A DNA stretch of 64,000 bases from JAGPDB01 sp046331265 (GCA_046331265.1 JAXLRE010000010.1:1-64000), one strand, 5' to 3'. Shown: positions 1 through 9,121, numbered from the stretch's first letter. Made by a program: numbers and translations. The notes: generated by a model not told the origin, from the letters alone.

Positions 1-135
1 TAAATTTTATATTCAATAAAGTAATTTCAACAAACCAGATAGTGAAATTATTCTTAGGTAAACCGTCGACTGGCATATACATATAGGTTTAGAGCTAGAA
101 TGTAAAGCTCGAATGTAAGCCTTTTGGAGGAAAAA

Positions 136-372
136 ATGAGTGGTGTATGCCAAGTAACTGGGAAGCGCCCTGTAACAGGGAAAAATGTATCCCACTCTCA
201 TATAAGAACTAATCGTTGGTTTCGACCAAATCTACAAACAAAAAGATTTTTCGTACCAAGTGAAAACCGCTTCGTTAAACTTCGAGTAAGCACTAAAGGT
301 ATCAAAATCATCAATAAACGAGGTATCGAAAGCGTTATTGCTGAGATTCGTGCTCGTGGCGAAAAGGTTTGA
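136..372 (+). CDS. rpmB: 50S ribosomal protein L28
   Basis: Small basic protein of the large ribosomal subunit (78 residues). It begins SGVCQVTGKRP and continues with the SHSHIRTNRW and RFVKLRVSTKG blocks typical of L28. The ATG at 136 is chosen because a strong GGAGG (126-130) sits five bases before it; an upstream in-frame TTG at 124 overlaps that site and is unlikely. A possible -10 hexamer TAGAAT lies at 96-101. It is followed after five bases by rpmG, so the two form a ribosomal-protein pair. Recognition is by sequence pattern and is firm. Confidence 0.95.
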   Translation: MSGVCQVTGKRPVTGKNVSHSHIRTNRWFRPNLQTKRFFVPSENRFVKLRVSTKGIKIINKRGIESVIAEIRARGEKV

Positions 373-377
373 TTTAA

Positions 378-542
378 ATGGCAAAAAATCTTAAAAGAAT
401 CCTAGTTAAACTTCGTTCTACTGAAGGTTCAGGGTTTACTTACTATACAAAAAAGAACAAGAACAACTCTCGTGAACGTATCGAATTAATGAAATACGAT
501 CCAAAACTTCGTAAACACGTTCTTTTCAAAGAAGAGAAATAG
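378..542 (+). CDS. rpmG: 50S ribosomal protein L33
   Basis: Protein of 54 residues, the usual length for L33, starting MAKNLKRILVKLRSTEGSG and ending in a charged KEEK tail. The blocks YYTKKNK and MKYDPKLRKH are family signatures. The paired CxxC zinc-ribbon cysteines of one L33 type are absent, so this is the cysteine-free form. It starts five bases after the rpmB stop, which implies co-transcription. No convincing terminator was found before the next gene; the roughly 100 bases that follow hold only short A/T-rich inverted repeats. Confidence 0.95.
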   Translation: MAKNLKRILVKLRSTEGSGFTYYTKKNKNNSRERIELMKYDPKLRKHVLFKEEK

Positions 543-649
543 TCTTTTCTCTATAAATCATTAGACCCATATTGAATATGTGGCATTTGTCCTAATATAG
601 GTTTTGTTGTTACAATAATTAAGGCCAATTATTGGATGAATGGAATCAA

Positions 650-2251
650 ATGGCAAAAAATATAGGTCTTGTCGTAGTTGGCGACGGAGTACTCAATGGT
701 GAGTTCAAAGATGGTGCTTCGACAGTTTTAATTTCAGAACTAGAAAAAGCTGGAGTTCAAGTTTCAAATATCGCAATTTCTGGAAATAGTTCATCGCAAA
801 TCAATAGTGCAATAAGAGATTTAATTTCGCAAGGTTGCGACAACATAGTTACTCTTGGAGCACTTGGCGTAGATTTACGCGGCCACAATCACAGGTCAGG
901 CGTAGCTCAAGCACTCGGGTGCATAACAGACTATTGCCCAGAAGTTGTATCTCACATTCAACAATTCTGTGAAAAACCAGAGTTACGCGCACATGGTATT
1001 CAATCTGAATTATTTGTTGCATATGATACTGGTGCAACAATTCCATTATTTGTAAATACAGGACGTTACTCACGACCAATTACAGTTGCATCATTTTCTG
1101 GATATCCAGATTTAATGGTGAACCAAATAGGTGCTTACATTGAAAATGTTATAGTACCTAAAAACGAAGAAACTCCTGTTACATATCCCGAGTTATTTTC
1201 TTCTTGGACTCTAGATCCAGCAGCTATTCCTGAAGATGGACATGAATACGTGCGCTTAGTTGAATCACAAATACGAAATAGTTATGATTTTGATCAAAGT
1301 CAACAAGGTGTTGATATATATTTTGATATATCAAAATTTACACCTGCTAGATATGCGTTTCTTGCGGCAAGCCTTAGAGAAAGAAATATAGCCATCTCAT
1401 CTGTAAAAGTTTGTGACACAAAGTCTATGTATCCTTCTATGGACGGAGAAATTACTATTGTGGTTCCGGAGACATCTGAAGTGGAACAACTTACCTTTAG
1501 TTCCAATGCTACTATCGACGAAATCAAAGCTTTAGTTCATGCCATAGATGGTATTGCTCCTAGAGAATATAGAGCAACTATAAAAACTAATGTCCAACTC
1601 GACACTCTTCAACGTGCAATTCAAAATTTTGATGTTGAAGTACTAGGTAGATCACCTATGTATGTTGCTGTACCGAATCTTGATGATCCAACTACTGGAG
1701 CAAACATAGAAATAAAGTCAGACTCACTTGCAGCAATAACTGATGCAATAACCTATATTGAACAACAAGCTGAAATAAATGGATGGGAAATAAGAGTAAA
1801 TAACTTAGTTCCACCAATGAACAAAGTAAGCAAAGAACAATTTTCTGATTCAAGGTTGCCGAGAAGTGTTATGGATTCTGATAATAAACTTCTTTGGCCA
1901 CTCCCAGATAATGTGTCTTTTGAATATGGTTTTTTAATTGGAAATAGTGGCTCATCAGACAACACTGAAAGAGCTAAAGAACTAATAAATAAACTTGCAG
2001 AAATATTTCAGACACAAAATACTCCTGGTGATTACGAGTTTGAAGTGTATAAAAATTCTCTTGGAATTCTAAGACCAGTCACAATTGTCGCGATCAATGA
2101 GTTATGCGTTGCGTACGATTTAGATTTACCTGATTTTGTTACACCTGATGTATTCGAAAAAGCGATTGGTCTTCTATCTAAGTCAAGTCAGCATCAATTA
2201 GAAAAAATAATGGATCCTTCCAGCGGCATTTCGCTAATAGATCCGTCTTAA
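650..2251 (+). CDS. Divergent MoaB/Mog-like domain protein with long unknown C-terminal region
   Basis: Protein of 533 residues. Roughly residues 1-160 look like the MoaB/MogA/CinA fold: an opening strand (NIGLVVVGDGVL), a helix, then a loop (VTLGALGVDLRGH) where true molybdopterin-binding members carry TTGGTG. That loop is degraded here, so molybdopterin binding is doubtful. The remaining 370 residues match nothing I recognise and show no membrane segment or signal peptide. ATG 650 is chosen because the family-like N-terminus starts there; TTG 632, with AAGG eleven bases upstream, is the alternative. It precedes the 2261 gene by only nine bases, so the two are probably co-transcribed. Function is not assigned. 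Confidence 0.75.
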   Translation: MAKNIGLVVVGDGVLNGEFKDGASTVLISELEKAGVQVSNIAISGNSSSQINSAIRDLISQGCDNIVTLGALGVDLRGHNHRSGVAQALGCITDYCPEVVSHIQQFCEKPELRAHGIQSELFVAYDTGATIPLFVNTGRYSRPITVASFSGYPDLMVNQIGAYIENVIVPKNEETPVTYPELFSSWTLDPAAIPEDGHEYVRLVESQIRNSYDFDQSQQGVDIYFDISKFTPARYAFLAASLRERNIAISSVKVCDTKSMYPSMDGEITIVVPETSEVEQLTFSSNATIDEIKALVHAIDGIAPREYRATIKTNVQLDTLQRAIQNFDVEVLGRSPMYVAVPNLDDPTTGANIEIKSDSLAAITDAITYIEQQAEINGWEIRVNNLVPPMNKVSKEQFSDSRLPRSVMDSDNKLLWPLPDNVSFEYGFLIGNSGSSDNTERAKELINKLAEIFQTQNTPGDYEFEVYKNSLGILRPVTIVAINELCVAYDLDLPDFVTPDVFEKAIGLLSKSSQHQLEKIMDPSSGISLIDPS

Positions 2252-2260
2252 AGGTTTGAC

Positions 2261-2995
2261 ATGACTAAACATACAAGAAATTTTGATGACGCTTTTAGAA
2301 AAGTAACTAATCGTCCGCGTATTCGGAGAAAAAGAGAAAATGAGCATCGATCTTATGCAGAAGATTTTTGCCATTTGGTAAAAAAGTTTCCTCGTGATGC
2401 TGCAAGAAGTACCGAAGTTTTTGATTTTGCTGCAAAACTTGCCAATAATGGCAACGGTGATTTAGCTCTAGAAGCAGTCGAATACTTGTTTAATAGCGAA
2501 GCAGCACTAGTCACCTTTAACAAGCATGTTGGTTTTGCGCTTAGCGCGCTTGCCAATAATGGACATGCAAGTGCTGTTAAAGAAATACTCAGAAGAGCAA
2601 CTAGAGAACACCCTGCAAATATTGCTGCGAATACCTCAATTGGCGAGGCATATGAAGCTCTTATTCATCAAGGCTTTGTAAAAGATGTTGCTAAGCAATT
2701 TTTCGCTCTTTGTGTAAATGAACCAAAACTTGTTGCAGAAAACTCTGAAACAGGCTGGGTGCTATCGAGCTTGATTCAGGGCGGAAAAGTCGTCGAAGGA
2801 ATAGATGCGTTTATCATTCTAGCTACTCACGAACCAAAAGAATTAGCAAAAAATAAGACAATCGAAAAAGCAATATCTGCGATTAGTGCAATTGATACAC
2901 AAAAGATTTTTGGTAAAAATAAAGCTGACCACATTGAAAACTTAATTGTTTCGCTTCATGATATATCTCGCGACGGCGGTAGATCTCAAAGCTAA
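2261..2995 (+). CDS. Hypothetical helical-repeat protein
   Basis: Protein of 244 residues I do not recognise. It has a basic N-terminus (RPRIRRKREN) followed by about five amphipathic helical pairs rich in Ala, Leu and Asn, for example FAAKLANNGNGDLALEAVE and VGFALSALANNGHASAVKE. This pattern suggests a TPR, SEL1 or HEAT-like solenoid acting as a scaffold. There is no signal peptide or membrane helix, so it is probably cytosolic. It sits nine bases behind the MoaB-like gene and nine before the dehydrogenase gene, so a three-gene transcript is likely. No enzymatic motif is visible. Confidence 0.75.
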   Translation: MTKHTRNFDDAFRKVTNRPRIRRKRENEHRSYAEDFCHLVKKFPRDAARSTEVFDFAAKLANNGNGDLALEAVEYLFNSEAALVTFNKHVGFALSALANNGHASAVKEILRRATREHPANIAANTSIGEAYEALIHQGFVKDVAKQFFALCVNEPKLVAENSETGWVLSSLIQGGKVVEGIDAFIILATHEPKELAKNKTIEKAISAISAIDTQKIFGKNKADHIENLIVSLHDISRDGGRSQS

Positions 2996-3004
2996 GATTG
3001 CTAT

Positions 3005-3871
3005 ATGGCTAATCCAAAAATTGCTGTTCTGGGACTTGGAATCATGGGGAACGGGATCGCGACCAACTATTTAAAATCCGGATATGAAGTTTATGTTTGG
3101 AATAGATCTAAAGATAAATGTTTAAATGTTGAAGCTTTAGGTGCAACCACTGTTGATTCTCCAAAAGCAGTCTGTGAAAATGCAGATATTATTTTTGATG
3201 TGACAGCTAACGATGAGTCATCTAAATCTATTTTCTTCGACGAAGGTATCCTCGCTCGTGCTACTCAAAATCAAGTATTGATTACTTGTGCAACACTTTC
3301 TATTGATTATGTAAATGAACTTAGTTCTGCATGTGAAGAAAAAGGATTAACTTTTTTTGACATGCCTATGACTGGTTCTCGAATAGGCGCCGAATCAGGA
3401 AATTTAACTCTGCTCGTAGGTGGTGAAGAAACAAAACTTTCTGACTTGAGACAGCATTTAGAACCTATAGCTGGAGATGTTCGTTATTTCGGTAAAGCGG
3501 GCAATGGAATGAAATTTAAATTAATTCTTAACGCTATTCAAGCAGCTCATGTCATTGCGTTTGGTCAAGCGATGAAGCAGGCAAAGACTGTTGGGTTGGA
3601 TTTAAATACGACAGCAGAATTTATTGCAGAAAAGCCAGGTGGGTATCCGACACAAATGTCGAGCAAAGCGTATTTTGAACCTCCATCACAAACACAGTTC
3701 AGTGTTAAATGGATTTTGAAAGATTTAAAGTACGCGAAAGAAATGCTAAACGAAAATAATTTTTCTGAATCATCTTTGAATGTCTCGATTCTGGATGCTT
3801 CAATAAATGTACTTCAAGACGCATACGATAGAGGTTTAGGAGATCTAGACTGGACTGTTGTAAATCAATAG
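3005..3871 (+). CDS. NAD(P)-dependent beta-hydroxyacid dehydrogenase family protein
   Basis: 288 residues, standard length for the 3-hydroxyisobutyrate dehydrogenase / tartronate semialdehyde reductase / GLYR1 family. The N-terminal Rossmann motif is GLGIMGNGIATNYLKSGY (from residue 10). The substrate-binding motif appears as DMPMTGSRIGAESGNLTLLV and the catalytic-lysine region as GNGMKFKLILNA. The family reduces or oxidises small beta-hydroxyacids or semialdehydes with NAD(P); the actual substrate cannot be read from the sequence. It is the last gene of the rightward transcript and is followed within 20 bases by a hairpin plus T-run. Confidence 0.88.
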   Translation: MANPKIAVLGLGIMGNGIATNYLKSGYEVYVWNRSKDKCLNVEALGATTVDSPKAVCENADIIFDVTANDESSKSIFFDEGILARATQNQVLITCATLSIDYVNELSSACEEKGLTFFDMPMTGSRIGAESGNLTLLVGGEETKLSDLRQHLEPIAGDVRYFGKAGNGMKFKLILNAIQAAHVIAFGQAMKQAKTVGLDLNTTAEFIAEKPGGYPTQMSSKAYFEPPSQTQFSVKWILKDLKYAKEMLNENNFSESSLNVSILDASINVLQDAYDRGLGDLDWTVVNQ

Positions 3872-3886
3872 TGTTTGTGGGATTTT

Positions 3887-3908
3887 CTATCGAAAAACGA
3901 TAGTTTTT
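3887..3908 (+). terminator. Rho-independent terminator after the dehydrogenase gene
   Basis: Stem CTATCG (3887-3892), loop of five A, stem CGATAG (3898-3903), then TTTTT. The T-run follows only on the plus strand, so it ends the rightward transcript and not nrdAB, which converges from the right. Confidence 0.75.
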
Positions 3909-3930
3909 CGACCCAACACGGGGATTAGGG

Positions 3931-5022
3931 TTAGAAGTCTTCGTCGAGGTCGACTTCGCCTTCAACAGCAGTTTGATATGCACTTACTCTACGTTCAAAG
4001 AAGTTAGATAATTCTTGAACATCTTGTAGATTCATGAATTCAAAAGGATTTTTGACATTATATTTTGTTGGCATACCCAACATAACAAAGCGTCGGTCAG
4101 CACAATATTCTAAATATTGTTTTACTTCAGCCAAAGGAAGACCAGGAATTCCGTTTGTTAAAACATCTTCAGCAAATTGATATTCGCAATCTATGGCTTC
4201 TTGAAACATTTCTTCAACTTGAGCGCGCATTTCATCATCAAAAAGTGTCGGTTCTTCTTTTCGAACAGTTTCAATAACTGCAAAAGCAAACTCCATGTGA
4301 CAGCTTTCATCTCTGAAAACCCAGTTAGTTCCAGATGCTAACCCATTTAGTAAACCTTTTGAACGTAAAAAGTAAACATAAGCAAAAGCAGCGAAGAAGA
4401 ACAGACCTTCAATGCATGATGCGAAACAAATTAGGTTCAACAAGAATTTACGTCGATCTTGTGGAGTTTCAAGCTTGTTTAAATCCCAAACAGAATCTAT
4501 CCACTTGTAGCAAAAATCTGCTTTACGTTTAATTGAAGGAATAGTTTCAATTGCTCTAAACATTTCGTGACGTTCACGATGATCAGGGACATATGTATCA
4601 AGCAGAGTTAAATAAAACTGTACATGCAATGCTTCTTCAAAAAGCTGACGAGATAAATAAAGTCGCGCTTCCGGAGTATTAATGTGCTGATATAGATTCA
4701 AAACCAAGTTGTTCGAAACAATAGTGTCACCAGTAGCAAAGAACGCAACAAGTCTTTTAACAAGGTGTGTTTCTGCCGGAGATAACTTATTGTTTAGATC
4801 GTTTATGTCTGAAGAAAAATCGACTTCTTCTACTGTCCAGGTGTTACGAATAGCTGCACGATACATTTCGTAAAACTCTGGGTAACGCATAGGTCGTAGA
4901 GTCAACTTGAAACCAGGATCTAAGATGTGAGGCTCATGCTCCATCCCTGGCAAAGTTTGTTCTTCGTTTTCTACATCAGTTTCTGAAAATAGATTTTCTT
5001 CCGTGTCGGCAGTTGATGTCAT
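3931..5022 (-). CDS. nrdB: Ribonucleoside-diphosphate reductase, beta (radical) subunit, class I
   Basis: Small subunit of class I ribonucleotide reductase, which makes the radical used by the large subunit to reduce NDPs to dNDPs. 363 residues. The diiron ligands are visible: D99 (TGDTI), E130 and H133 (FEEALH), a Glu in SCIEGLFFF, and ESCH in FRDESCHMEF. The radical tyrosine is present at Y137, four residues after H133, as in the standard tyrosyl-radical enzyme, so it is not a Tyr-less variant. The acidic C-terminal tail (DLDEDF) fits the family's docking tail. Its ATG overlaps the nrdA stop by four bases, implying translational coupling in an nrdAB operon. Confidence 0.95.
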   Translation of the reverse strand: MTSTADTEENLFSETDVENEEQTLPGMEHEPHILDPGFKLTLRPMRYPEFYEMYRAAIRNTWTVEEVDFSSDINDLNNKLSPAETHLVKRLVAFFATGDTIVSNNLVLNLYQHINTPEARLYLSRQLFEEALHVQFYLTLLDTYVPDHRERHEMFRAIETIPSIKRKADFCYKWIDSVWDLNKLETPQDRRKFLLNLICFASCIEGLFFFAAFAYVYFLRSKGLLNGLASGTNWVFRDESCHMEFAFAVIETVRKEEPTLFDDEMRAQVEEMFQEAIDCEYQFAEDVLTNGIPGLPLAEVKQYLEYCADRRFVMLGMPTKYNVKNPFEFMNLQDVQELSNFFERRVSAYQTAVEGEVDLDEDF

Positions 5023-7481
5023 TGGCAGGATTCACAGCTTTCTGGGTTTTCTAACGAACAAGCGATTTTTTCTGCAAGAGAAAGATCGACAGTTGTATCT
5101 GGTGTTTTCGCACTTGATACGTCTCCAGCAGTTGTGGTCTGGCGGATTCGTGTCGCAGGGCGAGAACGTAAATAATACGTTGTCTTTATTCCTTTTTGCC
5201 ACGCGTACATATACATAGATGACAATTTTCCGATAGTAGGAGTTTCCATGAACAAGTTCAATGACTGACTTTGGTCAATGTAGGCTCCTCTATCTGCTGC
5301 CATGTCTATTAAGGATCGCATAGGAATTTCCCATGCGGTCCTATATACTTCGCGCATTTCGGTAGGGATGTCGTCGATATCTTGGATAGAACCTTCAGTT
5401 GATTTAATGCGGTCACGCATTGTCTCTGTCCATAGTCCACGTGATTGAAGATCACGAACTAGATAAGAGTTAACTTGTAAGAACTCTCCAGAAAGAGTTT
5501 CACGCTTAAACAAGTTAGAAACTTGTGGTTCTATACATTCGTAGCAACCTGCGATAGATGCAATAGTTGCAGTAGGAGCAATTGCGATTATCAAAGAGTT
5601 ACGCAATCCAGATTTCATCATTCTTTCGCGTAAATCTTCGAATCGTTTTGGTTCTTGAGGTGTTGCACCCCAAAGATCGAATTGGAATTTACCTTGCGCT
5701 GCTCTTGTTTCACTAAATGCTGCGTGCGCACCAAATTCTTCTGCTAATTCAATAGAACGAACTAATGCGTGATAGTAAATTTCTTCTGAGATTCGAGCAG
5801 AAATTTTCTTTGCTTCTTCACTGTCAAAAGGAATCGCAAGCTGGAAAAATACGTCTTGTAGACCCATCATTCCTAGACCCACTGGACGCCAACGTGCGTT
5901 ACTTGCTTGAGAAGTTTCGATTGGGTACCAGTTTCTATCGATCACTCGGTCTAAGAAAGTAACTGCAGTTCGAACAACTTCACCTATACGGTCATAAGCA
6001 ACTTGACCATTATCAACAAACTTTGACAAGTTAATTGAACCCAAGTTACATACAGCTGTTTCGCCCTCAGAAGTTACTTCCAGAATTTCTGTACATAGAT
6101 TAGAAAGGTGAATCACGTTTTCAGGCTTACCTGTTTGATTCGATTTTAAGTTTGATGCATCTTTAAAGGTCATCCAACCGTTACCAGTTTGAGCCAAAGT
6201 TCGCATCATTCTTCCGTAAAGCTCTCGGGCACTTACTTGTTTTTCATATTTACCTTGAGCTTCTGCTTCTTCGTAAATTTTTTCGAACTCTTCACCAAAG
6301 GTATCTACAAGTTGTGGCACTTGTTTTGGATCGAAAAGTGACCACATTGCATCTGATTCAACTCGCTTCATAAATAAATCTGGAACCCAGTTAGCAAGGT
6401 TTAGATTGTGTGTACGACGAGATTCGTCACCTGTATTGTCGCGTAATTCTAAAAATTCTTCTACATCAGCATGCCATGTTTCTAGGTATACACAAGCTGC
6501 ACCTTTACGGCGTCCTCCCTGGTTAACAGCCATAACTGAAGAGTCCAGAGTTTTAAGCCAAGGAACAATACCGTTACTTAAACCATTAGTACCTTTGATT
6601 AAAGAACCACGAGAACGAATTCTTGTGTAAGCAAGACCAATTCCACCAGCATGTTTTGAAAGGCGTGCAACATCTTTATATTTGTCATATATAGAGTCAA
6701 GTGAATCTTGAGGAGAATCCAATAGATAGCAAGAAGACATTTGCGTATGCAATGTTCCAGCATTAAACAGTGTCGGCGAGCTTGGGAGGTATGCAAGTGA
6801 AGAAATTAAATTATAGAAGTCAATTGCTTCACGAACAGAGTCACTTAGACCACATGCAACACGCAAGAAAAAGTATTGCGGAGTTTCAACAACTTTTCTA
6901 GTTTCTGGATGACGCAATAAATAACGGTCAGCAACTGTACGCAAACCAAAATATTCGAAAAGCCAGTTTCTCGAAGGCTCAATTGCGTCATCTAATTTAC
7001 GAGCATTTGCGTTAACAAAAGCAAAGAGTTCATCGTTTACAAGACCATGTTGATGCTCATGGGCTATAGATTGACTAAAACTTTGGATTCCTTGATTACG
7101 GACTTCTTTATCTATGTAGGTAGCGAGCAATCGAGATGCAAGTTTCGAGTATTCAGGCTCGTCAACCACTAAAGCGGCAGCTGTTTGTATAGAAAGTTTG
7201 TCGAGTTCTTCTGTTGTTGCCCCATCATGCAAACCAGCAATAGTACGCATAGCGACACGTAGTGCTTCAACGCGATCAAGTCCAACAGCACAACGTGCAA
7301 TAGCACGAACAATTTTATTTACATCGCAAGGTTCATAAGTACCGTTACGTTTTTTAATTTTCATCCCTGTAGCTGTGGGATCTTTAGGTGCAGAAGTTGT
7401 TGATTCACGTGAACTTGCGTTCGCGCTTATCCCAACATTTTCTTCTTCTCGATCTACTGGTGTGACCTCGGTCAGGGCCAT
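5019..7481 (-). CDS. nrdA: Ribonucleoside-diphosphate reductase, alpha (catalytic) subunit, class I
   Basis: 820 residues. An ATP-cone regulatory domain occupies about residues 40-130 (KIKKRNGTYEPCDVNKI), indicating dATP/ATP activity control. The catalytic barrel follows, with the active-site signature NLCTEI (N461, C463, E465), the redox cysteines C251 (SSCYLL) and C478 (AVCNLG), and the adjacent tyrosines of the radical path in KTTYYLRSR. The C-terminus ends ESCESCQ, the CxxC pair that shuttles electrons from thioredoxin or glutaredoxin. No intein interrupts it. The start has a good site (GGGGAG, complement of 7485-7493). It supplies dNDPs together with NrdB; dcd elsewhere in this window feeds the dTTP branch. 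Confidence 0.96.
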   Translation of the reverse strand: MALTEVTPVDREEENVGISANASSRESTTSAPKDPTATGMKIKKRNGTYEPCDVNKIVRAIARCAVGLDRVEALRVAMRTIAGLHDGATTEELDKLSIQTAAALVVDEPEYSKLASRLLATYIDKEVRNQGIQSFSQSIAHEHQHGLVNDELFAFVNANARKLDDAIEPSRNWLFEYFGLRTVADRYLLRHPETRKVVETPQYFFLRVACGLSDSVREAIDFYNLISSLAYLPSSPTLFNAGTLHTQMSSCYLLDSPQDSLDSIYDKYKDVARLSKHAGGIGLAYTRIRSRGSLIKGTNGLSNGIVPWLKTLDSSVMAVNQGGRRKGAACVYLETWHADVEEFLELRDNTGDESRRTHNLNLANWVPDLFMKRVESDAMWSLFDPKQVPQLVDTFGEEFEKIYEEAEAQGKYEKQVSARELYGRMMRTLAQTGNGWMTFKDASNLKSNQTGKPENVIHLSNLCTEILEVTSEGETAVCNLGSINLSKFVDNGQVAYDRIGEVVRTAVTFLDRVIDRNWYPIETSQASNARWRPVGLGMMGLQDVFFQLAIPFDSEEAKKISARISEEIYYHALVRSIELAEEFGAHAAFSETRAAQGKFQFDLWGATPQEPKRFEDLRERMMKSGLRNSLIIAIAPTATIASIAGCYECIEPQVSNLFKRETLSGEFLQVNSYLVRDLQSRGLWTETMRDRIKSTEGSIQDIDDIPTEMREVYRTAWEIPMRSLIDMAADRGAYIDQSQSLNLFMETPTIGKLSSMYMYAWQKGIKTTYYLRSRPATRIRQTTTAGDVSSAKTPDTTVDLSLAEKIACSLENPESCESCQ

Positions 7482-7497
7482 AATCTTCTCCCCATCT

Positions 7498-7512
7498 GAA
7501 CGACATTCGTTC
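7498..7512 (-). promoter_or_regulatory. Inverted repeat GAACG-N5-CGTTC next to the nrdA ribosome-binding site
   Basis: Perfect 5-bp arms with a 5-base spacer, 17-31 bases before the nrdA ATG. It could be a repressor site or a small mRNA hairpin near the ribosome-binding site. The outer GAAC/GTTC spacing (7 bases) is too wide for the common Gram-positive LexA box. Confidence 0.4.
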
Positions 7513-7556
7513 GTAATCTAACTGCCAATTTCCTAACACGACTTAATTTATAAATA

Positions 7557-7571
7557 TAAAGTTTAACTTTA
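7557..7571 (-). promoter_or_regulatory. 15-bp palindrome in the likely nrdA promoter zone
   Basis: TAAAGTTTAACTTTA is a perfect palindrome centred on one base and lies in an A/T-rich stretch about 75-90 bases before nrdA. It is flanked by the ACACGA/TCGTGT arms. Operator function is inferred. Confidence 0.35.
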
Positions 7572-7899
7572 CATATACGATTAACTCGTGTGGGTTCCGC
7601 CCCAGCCAAATTTAAGATTATGTCACCCTCGTTTTGACACAAGCCAAATCTGACTTCACATCAACCGATGACTTTATTCTTGTTCTAACTCAAAATCTCT
7701 TGACCGCTTATATGCCTTTTCATCATTTGATGTGACCCTTGATCCTATTGCTATTTGAAGCGCATTTCAATTCAAGATCAAGAGTTTTATTTCAGATTTT
7801 TTTCCACCAGGACTTATGTATTTTTAACTTCACTTAAAGCAGATTTTTTAACATGGTTAACAACTCTTGGTATATCCACCACAGATAAATTCTTACCTG

Positions 7900-9102
7900 C
7901 TAAAGAGTATGCTTATCCTTCTTATCATCAACGTCTTGTAGAGCTCTATTGCGTGATCCGCGAGGAAAATCGAACTCTGCAGCTAATGCTTTTGCACCAC
8001 CAACACAAGGAACTGCAAGCATTGCTCCTAGGACTCCTCCAGCTGCCACACCAATTAATGCAGCAACCATTGTTACAGGTGGAGAAATTTTTACTGTCTT
8101 ACCAATTACGACTGGTTGAATAATGTGGTTTTCAATTTGTTGGTAAACAATAAAGATAACTGCACAAATAATTCCTGTCGTTGCTGATTTTGTAAAGCCA
8201 AAAACTACAAAAGGAGCTCCACCTAAAAGTCCACCGATTTGTGGAATTAAATTTGTTCCCGTAATCCATAATCCCAACAGTGGCGCAAGCGGAACACCCA
8301 AAATCAAACCTGAAATACTTATTACAAGACCAGCTAAAACCGCCACAAGGATCGATCCTGCCATATATTTACCAATAACCCTATATGCGGCACGGGCTAT
8401 TCGGTCAGCTGCATCACGGTGTTTAGGGGCAATCAAACGCCTTATATTCCTTACAAATCGTGGACCATCGAGCAATAGAGCAATAAACATGATTACGAAT
8501 AAAAACCCTAGATATGCTCCGTTAGCGAAGGACTTAATGATGTTCCCTAAAGGTGAACCTTGTGCACTTAGTCGTTCGGGTAGCTCGTTAAGTGTCTTTT
8601 TAATTTTCTCTTGAGTGTGTTCATTTCCTAACTGTTTACCAACAATTGGAAGTTTCGAAAGGCCTTTAACTGTTGCTGGAATATCTTTTGCGAAATTTTG
8701 TGCCTGATCAATGATTTTTGGAGATAAAAAATATCCAATTAAAAAAAGCAGAGTTACAAATATTCCGAGGACAATAGCCACCGCACCATAACGATTAATG
8801 CGTTCTTTAGGTTCATGGTCTTCTTTTTTCTTTACGCCACGAAAAATCCCAAAAGATAAATACTGAACTTTTCGAACAACAGGGTCTAGGGCTAATGCGA
8901 ACAAAAGAGCAATAACAAGAGCTGTTATGGTTTGAGCGATACTTGATAAAAACTTATAACCCAAGCCGCAAGCCACTATTGCAATAATTATTGCTGGAAA
9001 TGTTCGCGGATCAAGATCGATAGTATTTCTTGAGATCTCAATACCAATATCGTCTAAGTCTAGATCAGCATTTTCTGAGGGTTCACTCTTTTTATTCGCC
9101 AC
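7900..9102 (-). CDS. AI-2E family transporter (PerM-type permease)
   Basis: 400 residues with an acidic cytosolic N-terminus (about 40 residues), then seven to eight hydrophobic helices and a large soluble loop after helix 3 (DIPATVKGLSKLP). The signature GTNLIPQIGGLLGGAPF and the segment QQIENHIIQPVVIGK are typical of this family. Characterised members include a autoinducer-2 exporter and Na+/H+ antiporters, so the substrate is open. The start codon is GTG. It lies back to back with a second member of the same family, the two starts only 19 bases apart. Confidence 0.88.
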   Translation of the reverse strand: MANKKSEPSENADLDLDDIGIEISRNTIDLDPRTFPAIIIAIVACGLGYKFLSSIAQTITALVIALLFALALDPVVRKVQYLSFGIFRGVKKKEDHEPKERINRYGAVAIVLGIFVTLLFLIGYFLSPKIIDQAQNFAKDIPATVKGLSKLPIVGKQLGNEHTQEKIKKTLNELPERLSAQGSPLGNIIKSFANGAYLGFLFVIMFIALLLDGPRFVRNIRRLIAPKHRDAADRIARAAYRVIGKYMAGSILVAVLAGLVISISGLILGVPLAPLLGLWITGTNLIPQIGGLLGGAPFVVFGFTKSATTGIICAVIFIVYQQIENHIIQPVVIGKTVKISPPVTMVAALIGVAAGGVLGAMLAVPCVGGAKALAAEFDFPRGSRNRALQDVDDKKDKHTL

Positions 9103-9121
9103 TTTAGTAGGTTACTTAATA

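Larger units (their letters stand above)
7482..7899 (-). promoter_or_regulatory. Long palindrome-rich region upstream of nrdA
   Basis: 418 bases without a convincing gene between nrdA and the AI-2E-type permease, both on the minus strand. It holds nested inverted repeats: GAACG/CGTTC (7498-7512), ACACGA/TCGTGT (7536-7541 and 7586-7591) flanking the 15-bp palindrome TAAAGTTTAACTTTA (7557-7571), TGTCA/TGACA (7621-7639), CACATCAA/TTGATGTG (7657-7664 and 7727-7734) and CTTGATC/GATCAAG (7738-7744 and 7776-7782). A reading frame at 7755-8123 on the plus strand mostly mirrors the permease and is not credible. I infer a regulatory leader or multi-site operator for nrdAB. I could not match it to NrdR boxes or a cobalamin riboswitch. 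Confidence 0.5.

Noticed and set aside
5019..7481. Intein in nrdA, and likewise in dnaB
   Set aside because: Both proteins have normal length and uninterrupted conserved blocks.
7498..7512. GAACG-N5-CGTTC as a LexA (SOS) box
   Set aside because: The outer GAAC/GTTC spacing is seven bases, whereas the usual Gram-positive LexA site has four.
7482..7899. Cobalamin riboswitch, tmRNA or RNase P RNA upstream of nrdA
   Set aside because: None of the conserved sequence boxes of these RNAs was found on either strand.
7755..8123. Plus-strand reading frame of 122 codons
   Set aside because: From 7900 on it is the mirror of the permease gene, has no ribosome-binding site and no protein-like features.
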